The notes below the pieces were generated by a model. That model had not been told where the DNA came from. It saw nothing but the letters and a program-made list of their open reading frames with translations, and did not search any database. A stretch of DNA of 41,514 bases from NCBI RefSeq assembly GCF_008389435.1, contig NZ_VUYS01000025.1:1-41514 (forward strand), in the 5' to 3' direction. Of the stretch, positions 18,224 through 27,162 are shown in pieces. Position 1 is the stretch's first letter. The number at the start of each line of letters is the position of its first letter. The DNA comes from Candidatus Nitrosocosmicus agrestis (GTDB lineage Archaea; Thermoproteota; Nitrososphaeria; Nitrososphaerales; Nitrososphaeraceae). Position numbers and translations under genes: made by a program.

Positions 18224-20725
18224 TTACTTTTCAAATTGTTGTGTTTTTTTATCCTCAAACTTTGTTTTGACAAATCCTGTCAAATGTGCGCTGCTTATCT
18301 GAGTTGGTTCCAATATCGATATGTCCAACAGATCCTTCTTGTCTGACAAGTATTGGTATATTTTTTTTTCATAAGGAATACATAAGATGGGTTTTTTTGC
18401 TAAACTCGAAAATATTATTGAATGATAACGCATGCCAATAAAAATATCAATCAGATTGTCTATTGCGATAAACCATGAGAGCGGGTTCCCATGACTAATT
18501 CGAACAATATTTTCATTAGTCGAAACTCTATGCAAAATTTGGTCTATCATCCATTCATCGTTTTCTGTTTTTGAGCCAGTTTTAGCAAAGGGAAAAAATA
18601 CAAAAAGTATGGATCCATTCATGTCCTTATTCAAAGTATTCAAGGTATTGGAAAATTCGTCGACTATCTTAGAGGTCGATTCCTTGCTGTGAACCTCCTT
18701 TAAGGATATTCCAACAATAAATTTTCCTTGGAGTTTATGCTGTATGATGCTTTCGTACTCAGCAATCTTTGGAATATCTTCGATAGAATCTTTGTCGAAA
18801 CTGGTTATATAAGGCAAGGACAGATCTTCCACTACTTTTGTCTTCTTTTGAGAAGCTTTCCATAAGATAGAAAACGATTCTTCATCTCTAACAGAACTTG
18901 AGTTTGATACCAGTACTGCGGTATTAACTAATAATTTATCTATTGGCGAAGAGGTTGAATAGATACCAAAAGAAACAAAATCTACCCGTTTTAGCATTAA
19001 TCTTGCAAGTATAGCTATTAATGGGACAACATGTGCATACCTTCCTGTATATTTACTCCAAATTCCACCGCCACCTATTAAAACTCTGCTGCATTTTAGA
19101 AAAGAAACTAAAAGTTGATACAGATGATTAATTGGAATAGGGATGATCTTATTTTTTATCTCTTTGTGATAAATGTCAACAAAAAATGGATTTCTCGTGG
19201 CTATTAAGAAGTGCGGTGTATTAGAATCTAAATCTGAGGAATATCGTCTAATTACTTCTTTTAAGATAATTTCATCACCAATATTAAAATTGCCGTAATT
19301 TCCTATTACAAAAATCTTTTTTGTTCCACGAGGATCTATTGCCAAATTTACAAGTCCGCTAATTTCTTCAATAGATGTATTTTTCAGCTTGATTAAAACA
19401 AATGCTGAGAGAATCACAGAAATAATCATAAGAATGATTGGATTTAAATCGATAACATTCCTCAATAAGTAAACAGACCCCGAGCCTACTAAAATAGCGA
19501 CGCCTGAAACTAAAATATACTTGACGTTACTATGATCGGACTGCCTCAGAGCAATCAGGGAAGAAATTGTGAAAGCGGAAAGCATAGAAATTGCTGCTCC
19601 CATTATACCATATGTGGGCACAAGGAGGATAAATAAACATATAAAAACTAAAACTTGACAGGAACCTATAATTAGTAACTCCTTTGATCTTCCTTGGGTA
19701 TTATACATGGATATGCTTAACATTACCACAGATGAGGGAAGTATAGACAATGAGAGCATAATTAGAACGCCCGAGCCTGATACATACGCTGGACCCAAAA
19801 GAGACAATAAATATTCAGGACTTGCAATTAACGCAGCGATAATTGGGGCTGTTAATGTAAGGGCTAATCTAATACTTCCTGCAGAAAGATCTTTAATTGA
19901 CGTAGATGACGATGGTATCATCATATAAGCCATACTCGGAACAAAGCCACCAACGACGATAGTGATCATTAAAACCATATAGAATATTCCAACCTCGGCT
20001 GCATCTACTCCATATGAAGCAAGCATAACTACGCTTAAACTTATGATTAAAGTTCTTGAAAATTTTGCAGGAGTGTTTAGCAATCCTGTTTTTAAGATCT
20101 CAGTGAACTGTTCTCTATTTCCAATCTTAAAACCCAAATTCCTTCTTATAGGTGCTATGGCTATTGATGTCATAATGATAAATTGGATGAGAAATGCAAG
20201 TATAATACCTATAGTGCCTAACCCAATGAACGTTAAGAAAAAACCTACTACAAATCTTACAATCGCTCCTATGAGATCAATTATTAGTACTTGCTTAGTC
20301 TTGAAAATACCCAGTAAAACAAATCTGGTAATAAAACTTGTGGAGTAAAAAAATAACATCGTGACGGATAACCATGTGAACTCTTCTAAATCCTCGCTGT
20401 ACCATCCTCCTATAGCTAATACAAGCAATGGCGTAAAACATATTATTAATGCAATCTCTAAAAGAAGAGCAGTTGAAAACATGTGATCCTTGTTGGCTAA
20501 AACGTTTTTCAACAGAGGATATTCTAAACCTAACTGAGTAAATGTACCGATTAACATTATGAGACTATAAATGGATGTCGCGTTACCGATATCGGAAGCG
20601 GTTGTAATCTTAGAAATTAACAACCAAAAAATTCCGTTACTTAGTGCTACTAGTATTTGATCGAGGAAAAGAGTTAAGCTGGAACCTATGTACCTTCCAA
20701 CTGACGAAGTTGGTGAAAAAGACAT
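18224..20725 (-). CDS. Fusion of Wzx-like polysaccharide flippase and polysaccharide pyruvyl transferase
   Basis: One uninterrupted 833-residue frame. Residues 1 to about 445 are a polytopic membrane protein with some 12-14 helices, opening with SVGRYIGSSLTLFLDQILVA as in MOP-superfamily (Wzx/RfbX) flippases, which move lipid-linked oligosaccharides across the membrane. Residues about 468-833 are a soluble pyruvyl transferase domain (CsaB/PF04230 type). It starts KKIFVIGNYGNFNIGDEIIL, followed by RVLIGGGGIWSKY and, near the end, DIFIGMRYHSIIFSSLAKKP then ILCIPYEKKI. That family adds pyruvate from phosphoenolpyruvate as a ketal to sugars of surface polymers. Joining the two suggests pyruvylation of a lipid-linked glycan at the inner membrane face coupled to its export. 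No frame break is visible at the junction. Confidence 0.88.
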   Translation of the reverse strand: MSFSPTSSVGRYIGSSLTLFLDQILVALSNGIFWLLISKITTASDIGNATSIYSLIMLIGTFTQLGLEYPLLKNVLANKDHMFSTALLLEIALIICFTPLLVLAIGGWYSEDLEEFTWLSVTMLFFYSTSFITRFVLLGIFKTKQVLIIDLIGAIVRFVVGFFLTFIGLGTIGIILAFLIQFIIMTSIAIAPIRRNLGFKIGNREQFTEILKTGLLNTPAKFSRTLIISLSVVMLASYGVDAAEVGIFYMVLMITIVVGGFVPSMAYMMIPSSSTSIKDLSAGSIRLALTLTAPIIAALIASPEYLLSLLGPAYVSGSGVLIMLSLSILPSSVVMLSISMYNTQGRSKELLIIGSCQVLVFICLFILLVPTYGIMGAAISMLSAFTISSLIALRQSDHSNVKYILVSGVAILVGSGSVYLLRNVIDLNPIILMIISVILSAFVLIKLKNTSIEEISGLVNLAIDPRGTKKIFVIGNYGNFNIGDEIILKEVIRRYSSDLDSNTPHFLIATRNPFFVDIYHKEIKNKIIPIPINHLYQLLVSFLKCSRVLIGGGGIWSKYTGRYAHVVPLIAILARLMLKRVDFVSFGIYSTSSPIDKLLVNTAVLVSNSSSVRDEESFSILWKASQKKTKVVEDLSLPYITSFDKDSIEDIPKIAEYESIIQHKLQGKFIVGISLKEVHSKESTSKIVDEFSNTLNTLNKDMNGSILFVFFPFAKTGSKTENDEWMIDQILHRVSTNENIVRISHGNPLSWFIAIDNLIDIFIGMRYHSIIFSSLAKKPILCIPYEKKIYQYLSDKKDLLDISILEPTQISSAHLTGFVKTKFEDKKTQQFEK

Positions 20726-22348
20726 TAAGAATCAGGATAATGATCAAATATGTTGTCATTACACTTAAAAACAGTTTTAAAAAACCACCTAAAATCCAAT
20801 GAATCAGTGGTTTGATCAGAATTTGCTAAACTCAATGAAACAAACATTTACAATAATTCACGTAAAATCTTATTTATAAACCTTCTATACCCTCTATCTT
20901 GAGACAATTGGTTGTATGGATATCACGCCTAACTAAAATAAACAACAAATAAATCATTTCTGTTTCATAAAAATTTTCAATCTCTTAAATGGGGCTAAAA
21001 TTAACTATCAAATTTCTATAAATCATTAATTATGTAATGATTCAATATTTAATTTAGGGATGTTATATTTAAGATATGGATTGTTTTGATATTTATTGCC
21101 AATAGATTATTGGATGGCTCAATAATATCGATTTTAATTAAATGTTCCCTTACAGTTATGATCTTTTACACAAAAATTCGATAACAGAAAATTTGAAGTT
21201 AAGGACAGTACAATTACTTTTTAACTAATAATTAGGAATTCAAATTCATATCTATTTCGCCATTATTAATTTGCTGTTAAAATTCACCTATTATAGCCTT
21301 TATTTGGTTTCTCTTGATGAAACAGATTACTACCTTGGAGTCGGATTCTAAATTAAAACAAGTAATTACATAGAATAATGAGACTTCATTTTTACAATCT
21401 AGGAAGAATAAAATAACTTGACGCTATTGAATGTAGCGGGTCAGAAAACAGCCCTTGCAATACAATTAAAACCTCTAATGAAGAGGTGCTGTTTCTCTTT
21501 CTAGATATACCAGAAGTTAATTGTCTTTGATCAAAGTTAATCTAATATAGAAAAAGTCCAAATTAGAATATTAGAATCTGTCATTCTCAAGTTCGTCCTC
21601 TCATGATATTCACAAGTTTATCAGGGTTCATCGTCATCCTAATAGAATTTGAATGTGGACAGCCAATTCTTTAGTTAGTCTTTCCTCCCCATATTGTAAA
21701 AATGATATTGACACCAATAAAAATAGGCGTAAATGAAAGATCCTTTTTGGTTAGCCACAATCACTATTACAATTATAATAAAAGTTATTTTATTTGTCTG
21801 GGGAAATATGCAACATTTATCTATTTTTATTGACTTTAGCCAAATTCTAATGAATAATTCCCAATCTTTGGATAGTTTATGAAACATATCAAGTTCTCTA
21901 AACATGAATTATATTGTATTTAAGTGGTAGGTCTTATCCAATCATTTTTTGATCAATGATCAACAGACTAGGTATTTGTATTGATTTCCTCTCTGTTAAT
22001 ATCTCATGTAGATTAATTTTGAGCATTAGTTTCGAATTTAAAGTATTGTTTAAATCTTAATCGTAGAATAGAGCAAAACCAAAAATTTTTCCTCTTGTTT
22101 TCATTCAATAATAAATTTAATAGATAATATAGCAACTATTCATTCAGAAAGATATACACTAATTAATGATTATTATAATACCATGCAAAATTAGCACAAT
22201 AAGCCACCATAATTTGAATTCAATTGCTTTGGATAAGCCAATGACACTACATCTCTACGAACATAACACTTACGACAACTTTATTTAGAATAATTTTTGA
22301 TTAACCAAGTTTTTTTCTTAACATGCCTGCAGAGTTTTCACTTTTTCC
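20726..22348. other. Longest gene-free region of the window
   Basis: About 1.6 kb of very AT-rich DNA separates the glycan island from the alcohol dehydrogenase/ebo-like region. No convincing gene was found. A stem-loop at 21448-21492 is listed separately. Confidence 0.4.
21448..21492 (+). other. Intergenic stem-loop of unknown role
   Basis: An inner hairpin ACCTCT-aatga-AGAGGT (21471-21487) is enclosed by an outer pairing ACAGC (21448-21452) with GCTGT (21488-21492), followed by TTCTCTTT. Its core AATGAAGAGGT recurs in the terminator hairpin at 15800-15810. It could be a terminator or part of a small RNA; no adjacent gene explains it. Confidence 0.3.
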
Positions 22349-23416
22349 TTAAAATTCATTAACTACTGATTTTAGACCTACAAAATGCTCTGCCGCTGTC
22401 AATGCTTTTTCAAAATCTCCTAAGGAGAAGACCTGGGTTACCAGATGTTTGAGATCAACTTTGTTATTGGTAACCAAACTAATCGCTTCTTGCAAATTCT
22501 CAGGAACTGAACTAAAACTACCCTGAATCGAAATCTCATCATAATGTAGTGAATTTGGGTTTATTTTTGTAAAATTATCTGAATGATTATTAAAAGGTTT
22601 TTTAATCCCAGAAAAAATTACTATTCTTCCATTTTTGTTGACTAATTTAATAGCGAGATTTATGGAATCAGGGCTATTATTAGATACAAAAATCAAATTA
22701 GGTAATCTTTGACCACCTTTTTCCTTCAATGAAATCAAATCATGATCGGCAAGTTCACTAATCGAAATTGCATTATCTGCCCCTATTTTTTTTGCAAATT
22801 CTAACCTGTGATTAATTTTACCTATTATAGTCACGTATAGATCGGGAAATATTGTTTTAAGAAGCATTAGCTGCATTAGACCGATAGGTCCATCTCCAAG
22901 TATTAATGCTGTCTTGAACAATGAATACTTTATCTGGTTTATGCCATTTATACAACAAGCAAGGGGTTCAATTAATGATGCTTCCTCCTTTGATATTTTA
23001 TTCGGAATAGGTACGATCCCACCTATCTCAAAAATCTCTTTAGGGACTTGGATATATTTTGCAAAACCTCCATTAATGGTGGAACCGATTTCTTTCAAAT
23101 TTAAACAAAGATTGTATCTTTTGTTGGTACAGAACCAGCAACTAAAACAAGGTATTATGGGGTAAACCACTACTCTTGAGTTTGAATCTACTTTGAAGTT
23201 TTCTCCCTTGTAAGTAGTAATTGTCTTAGCACAAATTTCATGACCTAAAATAATAGGTGGTTTTACTTTAAAACTTCCATTACGAAATGTTCTAACATCA
23301 TAACTACAAACTGAGCATGATAATGTTTCCAAAGTTATTATATTAGGTAGATCAGGATTTAGATCCACATTTTCAATCCTAACATCGTTTGGTCCGTGAA
23401 AAACTGCTGCCCTCAT
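22349..23416 (-). CDS. Zinc-dependent alcohol dehydrogenase (medium-chain MDR family)
   Basis: A 355-residue member of the medium-chain dehydrogenase/reductase family. Catalytic zinc ligands are visible as C37 (SCSVCSYD) and H59-E60 (LGHE). The structural zinc site has four cysteines at about 90, 93, 96 and 104 (PCFSCWFCTNKRYNLC). The NAD(P)-binding fold begins at about residue 168 with ALILGDGPIGLMQL. It is closest in style to sorbitol/threonine dehydrogenases that oxidise polyols or sugar alcohols. It is transcribed away from the EboB-like gene with only 67 bases between starts. That shared promoter region suggests a functional link, perhaps oxidation of a sugar or cyclitol intermediate. 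The substrate is not known. Confidence 0.88.
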   Translation of the reverse strand: MRAAVFHGPNDVRIENVDLNPDLPNIITLETLSCSVCSYDVRTFRNGSFKVKPPIILGHEICAKTITTYKGENFKVDSNSRVVVYPIIPCFSCWFCTNKRYNLCLNLKEIGSTINGGFAKYIQVPKEIFEIGGIVPIPNKISKEEASLIEPLACCINGINQIKYSLFKTALILGDGPIGLMQLMLLKTIFPDLYVTIIGKINHRLEFAKKIGADNAISISELADHDLISLKEKGGQRLPNLIFVSNNSPDSINLAIKLVNKNGRIVIFSGIKKPFNNHSDNFTKINPNSLHYDEISIQGSFSSVPENLQEAISLVTNNKVDLKHLVTQVFSLGDFEKALTAAEHFVGLKSVVNEF

Positions 23417-23483
23417 AAATTATTCGATTTTTATATTTAATTTTTGTTATTGTATATATATTTAGTTTGCAATTCTAAATTCA
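23417..23483. promoter_or_regulatory. Divergent promoter region, alcohol dehydrogenase / EboB-like gene
   Basis: Sixty-seven bases between two divergent start codons hold a TATA-like tract for each gene. TATATATATTTAG at about 23453-23465 is some 20-30 bases before the ATG at 23484. On the minus strand TTAAATATAA lies some 20-30 bases before the ATG at 23416. Both genes are probably leaderless and could be co-regulated. Confidence 0.45.
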
Positions 23484-24320
23484 ATGACACAATACTTCGA
23501 TCCACATATTCATATGTATTCAAGAACAACCGATGATTATAAAAACATGGCTATAGCTGGGATTGAATTGGTAGTTCAGCCATCTTTTTGGCTAGGTAGC
23601 CCTCGTACCAATGTTGGCACATTTCTTGACTATTGGGAGCATATGATTACTTTTGAAACTCTCAGAGCTAGGGAATATGGAATCGAACACTATGTGTGTA
23701 TTTCAGTAAATCCAAAAGAGTCAGTTACTAGACCACTTGCACTCGACGCTTTTGAAGCCATGGTAAAAGACCGATATCCTCTAAGGGACAGAGTGGTAGG
23801 CATAGGTGAAATAGGATACAATTTGATAAATGACGAAGAAGAGGAACTTTTTGTAAAACAGCTAGACTTTGCCCATAATGAGAATCTCTTGGTAATGATC
23901 CATCTTCCCCATAATAACAAACCGGAAGGAATGAAGAGAATGATTGAGGTTTTTAAGAGTGGTAATTATAATTTTCAAAGAATTTTAATAGATCATAATA
24001 CTGAAGAAACAGTTAAAGACACTCTCGATATAGGGGCATGGGGAGGATTGTCTGTGTATCCTAAAACGAAATTATCCCCAGAAAGGGTAATTCGAATTGT
24101 CAAGAATTTTGGCAGTGAACGATTAATGGTAAATAGCGCTGCAGATTGGGGCGAGTCCGATCCGTTAAGTGTACCATTAACTGCACTTGAAATGAAGAAA
24201 CAAAGATGCGATAGCGCCGATATAGAAAACATAACTTTCAATAACGCCCTTAACTTTTACAAACAGTCTAGTAAATTTGATTGGACTTCCAAGGACAGGG
24301 AACAAGGAAATCACAAATAA
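23484..24320 (+). CDS. eboB: EboB-like TatD-family metal-dependent hydrolase
   Basis: A 278-residue amidohydrolase-fold enzyme. It starts with FDPHIHMYSRTTDDYKNMAI and continues with QPSFWLGSPRTNVGTF. I recognise this as the hallmark opening of EboB, the TatD-related hydrolase of the ebo cluster. Metal-site residues are visible: H8 and H10, E109 in GIGEIGYN, H140/H143 in MIHLPHNN, H171 in LIDHNTEE and D221 in NSAADWGESDP. The ebo cluster is known from cyanobacteria and other bacteria and is needed for export of the scytonemin monomer in Nostoc; the reaction of EboB itself is not known. Here it is divergent from an alcohol dehydrogenase and about 5 kb from an EboC-like gene. Confidence 0.85.
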   Translation: MTQYFDPHIHMYSRTTDDYKNMAIAGIELVVQPSFWLGSPRTNVGTFLDYWEHMITFETLRAREYGIEHYVCISVNPKESVTRPLALDAFEAMVKDRYPLRDRVVGIGEIGYNLINDEEEELFVKQLDFAHNENLLVMIHLPHNNKPEGMKRMIEVFKSGNYNFQRILIDHNTEETVKDTLDIGAWGGLSVYPKTKLSPERVIRIVKNFGSERLMVNSAADWGESDPLSVPLTALEMKKQRCDSADIENITFNNALNFYKQSSKFDWTSKDREQGNHK

Positions 24321-24942
24321 TGGAATCAATTATTTGTATATTTTAGATGAGATTATTCTTCTTTAACGATTATTATTAGAGACTGCTATGGTCAGTAAAT
24401 TTTTAAACTGTAAATCCTAATCTAATCTCAATTCTATTTATTTTCTTAAATGTCCCGTTATTATCTTTAAACCGTGGTTTTCAAGGTAAGCAAAAAAGTC
24501 CTTGATAGTAAATTTTTTTGGCCCTCCCTACGCCTAATAAGCATTCACATACAGAAACATATAGATGTACAGAAGCTCAGATAGATATTTCCACATAAAA
24601 TAGTGAAAAAATTAATGCCTCTGTCTTTGCTATTTTTCTTGGTTTACTATAACTTTTATCACATTGGAGCAGACATTAGAATTACTCATAAAACTCCCCT
24701 CCCTCCCCGACCTGCCTACCGAAACAAAAAAGTTATAATTTTTTTCAGACAAAAATATTCTTCACCTTCCTGTTAGACTGAGAATTTACTTTTTATTTGA
24801 CAAACATATCTTAATAACAATTTGTTTTGAACCTATTGCTAGTGTTACCTAACTTAGGTGCATAAAGATCACCTAATAAAAAATGTTCTGCCCAAACGGT
24901 ATTAGGAAAATTTGAAATGATTAAATATAATAAAATATTTAA
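24321..24942. other. Intergenic region after the EboB-like gene
   Basis: About 620 bases without a confident gene. At 24438-24527 the minus strand has a short protein-like end (KFTIKDFFAYLENHGLKI, then ITGHLRK and a stop) preceded by an in-frame TAG, so it may be a gene remnant. At 24847-24859 ACCTAA-C-TTAGGT forms a palindrome with a third ACCTAA at 24871. Confidence 0.35.
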
Positions 24943-25305
24943 CTAAATTTGCAACCTATCTAGCATTTGAATAAACCTAACATGCTCACATTCATGTTCT
25001 GAATTACGAGTATCATGAAAAGCACAGTATAATGTTCGCCTTCCTATCATAACCTCAACATTTTGTTTTAACCTATCATCCCCAATTACAAATACATGAT
25101 CATAATGGTATTTTAGATGATAGTCCTCTATAGTCATTTGTTGAGCATCCTGTTCTAATATATTCATCTCTTGCATTGAAATGTCTTTTAATTGACTATT
25201 AACAATATTTAGGTCACTGGTTGCAATTTTTTCTTCCGAAATTTTTGGAAACATCTCAATTTTTCCCAAGTTGTCTGTCATTCCTGTTTTTGTATGATCT
25301 TGCAT
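24943..25305 (-). CDS. Small hypothetical protein with a Cys/His cluster
   Basis: A 120-residue soluble protein. The first 60 residues are polar and probably helical. The second half carries YHYDHVFVIGDDRLKQNVEV, then an end with RTLYCAFHDTRNSEHECEH followed by VRFIQML. The C-x2-H ... C-x-H arrangement in the last 30 residues could bind one zinc ion, loosely like a SWIM-type finger. I believe similar proteins occur in other Nitrososphaeria, but no function is known. It stands alone on the minus strand. Confidence 0.65.
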   Translation of the reverse strand: MQDHTKTGMTDNLGKIEMFPKISEEKIATSDLNIVNSQLKDISMQEMNILEQDAQQMTIEDYHLKYHYDHVFVIGDDRLKQNVEVMIGRRTLYCAFHDTRNSEHECEHVRFIQMLDRLQI

Positions 25306-25833
25306 ACAGTTTGAAATAGATAAGTCTTCCTATATAATCTTATTGTACATTATTCTATTAAAAAAGAAATTGACCGGAGTAACGATTCAAAAGGCAAATT
25401 TTCATTCAGCTATGGCTGGATTCTCTATGAATATCCTGTAATCTTTCTCTTCCTTATCCATAGTAGCAAATTTAAAGCATTCAAAAAAATCTATTATGAA
25501 TCAAACAAAATTAAACAAAAAAAACTAATATTTTTCTTCTTCTTGCATATATTTTATTATCTTGTTTGCCAAATCAAACTCTAGGTTTCTCTTAGTTGTT
25601 TTCGAACTGGAATTGAAAGAGGAATCTGAGGTGGGATTCCTTATATTAATCTGGGATCTATCTTTATTTTTTTTCATATTTACATCTAATATATCAAACT
25701 ATAAAAATGACCGAAACTGGCTTTTTTTTGGCATACAATATGCTGTATAATACATCAGACCAAAAAGAATGATATTTTTAAATTTTTATCATGGGCATAT
25801 GCAAGATTCCTATTGGGTGTAATGAGAGAAAAA
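25306..25833. other. AT-rich intergenic region
   Basis: About 530 bases between two small minus-strand zinc-motif genes. No gene, repeat or RNA structure was recognised. Confidence 0.35.
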
Positions 25834-25971
25834 TTAGGATACTCCGCTTGGCTGTTTGTGCTCAGAGTGTTCTAATTTTATATGTTCCTCTTTTTCGTCC
25901 TGGTTTTGAAAAGTCAGTCCACATAAATTGCAAGTGTGTCTTCCGCTAGAAGAAGAATTTTCATTTGCCAT
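25834..25971 (-). CDS. Small C2H2 zinc-finger protein (45 residues)
   Basis: From ATG at 25971 to TAA at 25834-25836 the minus strand encodes 45 residues. A serine-rich start is followed by a single classical zinc finger: HTCNLCGLTFQNQDEKEEHI and then KLEHSEH. This has the form C-x2-C-x12-H-x4-H, with a further histidine close by. A TATA-like tract (TATATATATAAAATAGG as read on the minus strand) ends just before the ATG. Single-finger proteins of this size occur in archaea and are thought to bind DNA, RNA or partners, but their roles are mostly unknown. Confidence 0.75.
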   Translation of the reverse strand: MANENSSSSGRHTCNLCGLTFQNQDEKEEHIKLEHSEHKQPSGVS

Positions 25972-26387
25972 CCTATTTTATATATATAATACTACGAATA
26001 TAAGGATTATATTTCACTTTTTTTAAACTGGAAACGCCGTGAATGTGTCACCCTTCTTCTTCCATCCCCTCTACCGCCATTTTCTATCTCTCCCTTCTCC
26101 TCTCTTCTAGATTTCCTAGCGACTTCAACTGCCGTGGCTAACAAATAATATTTGGCTATTTATCAAAAATGACTCTTGCCCGTCTTGACAAAATAATTCT
26201 ACCATCGAGAATTCAAAGAAAACCTGTTTGTATTTCTTAAACACTACATGACATCACAACTTTTTTCTTTGCATTTATTTAACACCCTTACTAAACAAAA
26301 TAAAAATTAGATTTGAAAATTATTGAATCCAAATCGTGTATATACTAGTAGTTTAATTTCATATTAGAAAGGAAGGTAATCTATTAG
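25972..26387. other. Intergenic region with a start-less basic reading frame
   Basis: The minus strand at 26007-26159 is open for 50 codons and reads AKYYLLATAVEVARKSRREE, followed by an Arg/Gly-rich tail and QFKKSEI. Its base composition is richer in GC than its surroundings. In the place of a start codon it has ATA, right after a stop. It may be a small gene with a lost or unusual start. Nothing else is supported. Confidence 0.3.
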
Positions 26388-26978
26388 ATGGAGGAAAATG
26401 GATTTGATAAAGAAATCGAAGAGGAGGATACTACCACAATAAAAAAATTTGTGCTTGAAATCTCAGGAAAGTTAAGAAACTCATCCACAGTTGAATTTAC
26501 AAACTATGAGGATGCATTACAGTTATTTGATCAACAATCTAAAGATGGAAAAAACCTAATTCTATATGAAGTTCACAAATCACCTGTTGATGGAACCGTA
26601 GTCAAGAAGGTTCCAGTACTAAATACTTCAAAACATGTTGAGAGAATGAAGGCATTAGAAGAAGAAGCCAAAGCCAATGCTTTAACACAACCCTCTGTTA
26701 ATACCGGGCCAAGTATTTCATCAGTCGATTCTAATTCACAAAAAAATAAAATGACTTTTTCAAACATGAAGTATAAAATATTTATCTTGGTTGCAGTATT
26801 GGGTGGATTAATATTGACGTTGTTAATGATGAACATGATTGCAAGTATTGGCAGTGGTGGTACTATGGCAGGCCACTCAATCTTATATGAATCAATTCAA
26901 AGTTATTACAAGAGTCTAGCGGCCGAAAGTCAGCCAAACATTCATCAGAACTTGATTTCTGTCTATTTTATGATATGA
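26388..26978 (+). CDS. Single-pass membrane protein of unknown function
   Basis: A 196-residue protein. The acidic N-terminal half (about residues 1-85) forms a small soluble domain with KKFVLEISGKLRNSSTVEF and NLILYEVHKSPVDGTVVKKV, a mixed alpha/beta pattern. A polar linker follows, then one strong membrane helix at about residues 126-148 (YKIFILVAVLGGLILTLLMM) and a short outer tail. With no signal peptide, the N-terminal domain should be cytoplasmic. A purine-rich GGAAGG lies about 15 bases before the ATG, farther than a normal Shine-Dalgarno. No family was recognised. Confidence 0.65.
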   Translation: MEENGFDKEIEEEDTTTIKKFVLEISGKLRNSSTVEFTNYEDALQLFDQQSKDGKNLILYEVHKSPVDGTVVKKVPVLNTSKHVERMKALEEEAKANALTQPSVNTGPSISSVDSNSQKNKMTFSNMKYKIFILVAVLGGLILTLLMMNMIASIGSGGTMAGHSILYESIQSYYKSLAAESQPNIHQNLISVYFMI

Positions 26979-27162
26979 TAAAATCTATATCATATTTCTA
27001 ATACTTTTTTTTCTTTAGGTTTTGATTCAATATATTTAAAGCTATTAACGTAGATAATTTTCTATTAAAATTTCAAATTAAATTATATTGTAAATAAATT
27101 AAATTAATAGTAATTGTGGTATATTCCCAATTATATAAAAGTTAAATTCCAAAGTAATTCTT

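Noticed and set aside
21675-21905. Minus-strand frame of 76 codons
   Set aside because: Rich in Ile, Phe, Tyr and Lys as expected for AT-rich non-coding DNA; no motif, and no TATA-like box at a suitable distance.
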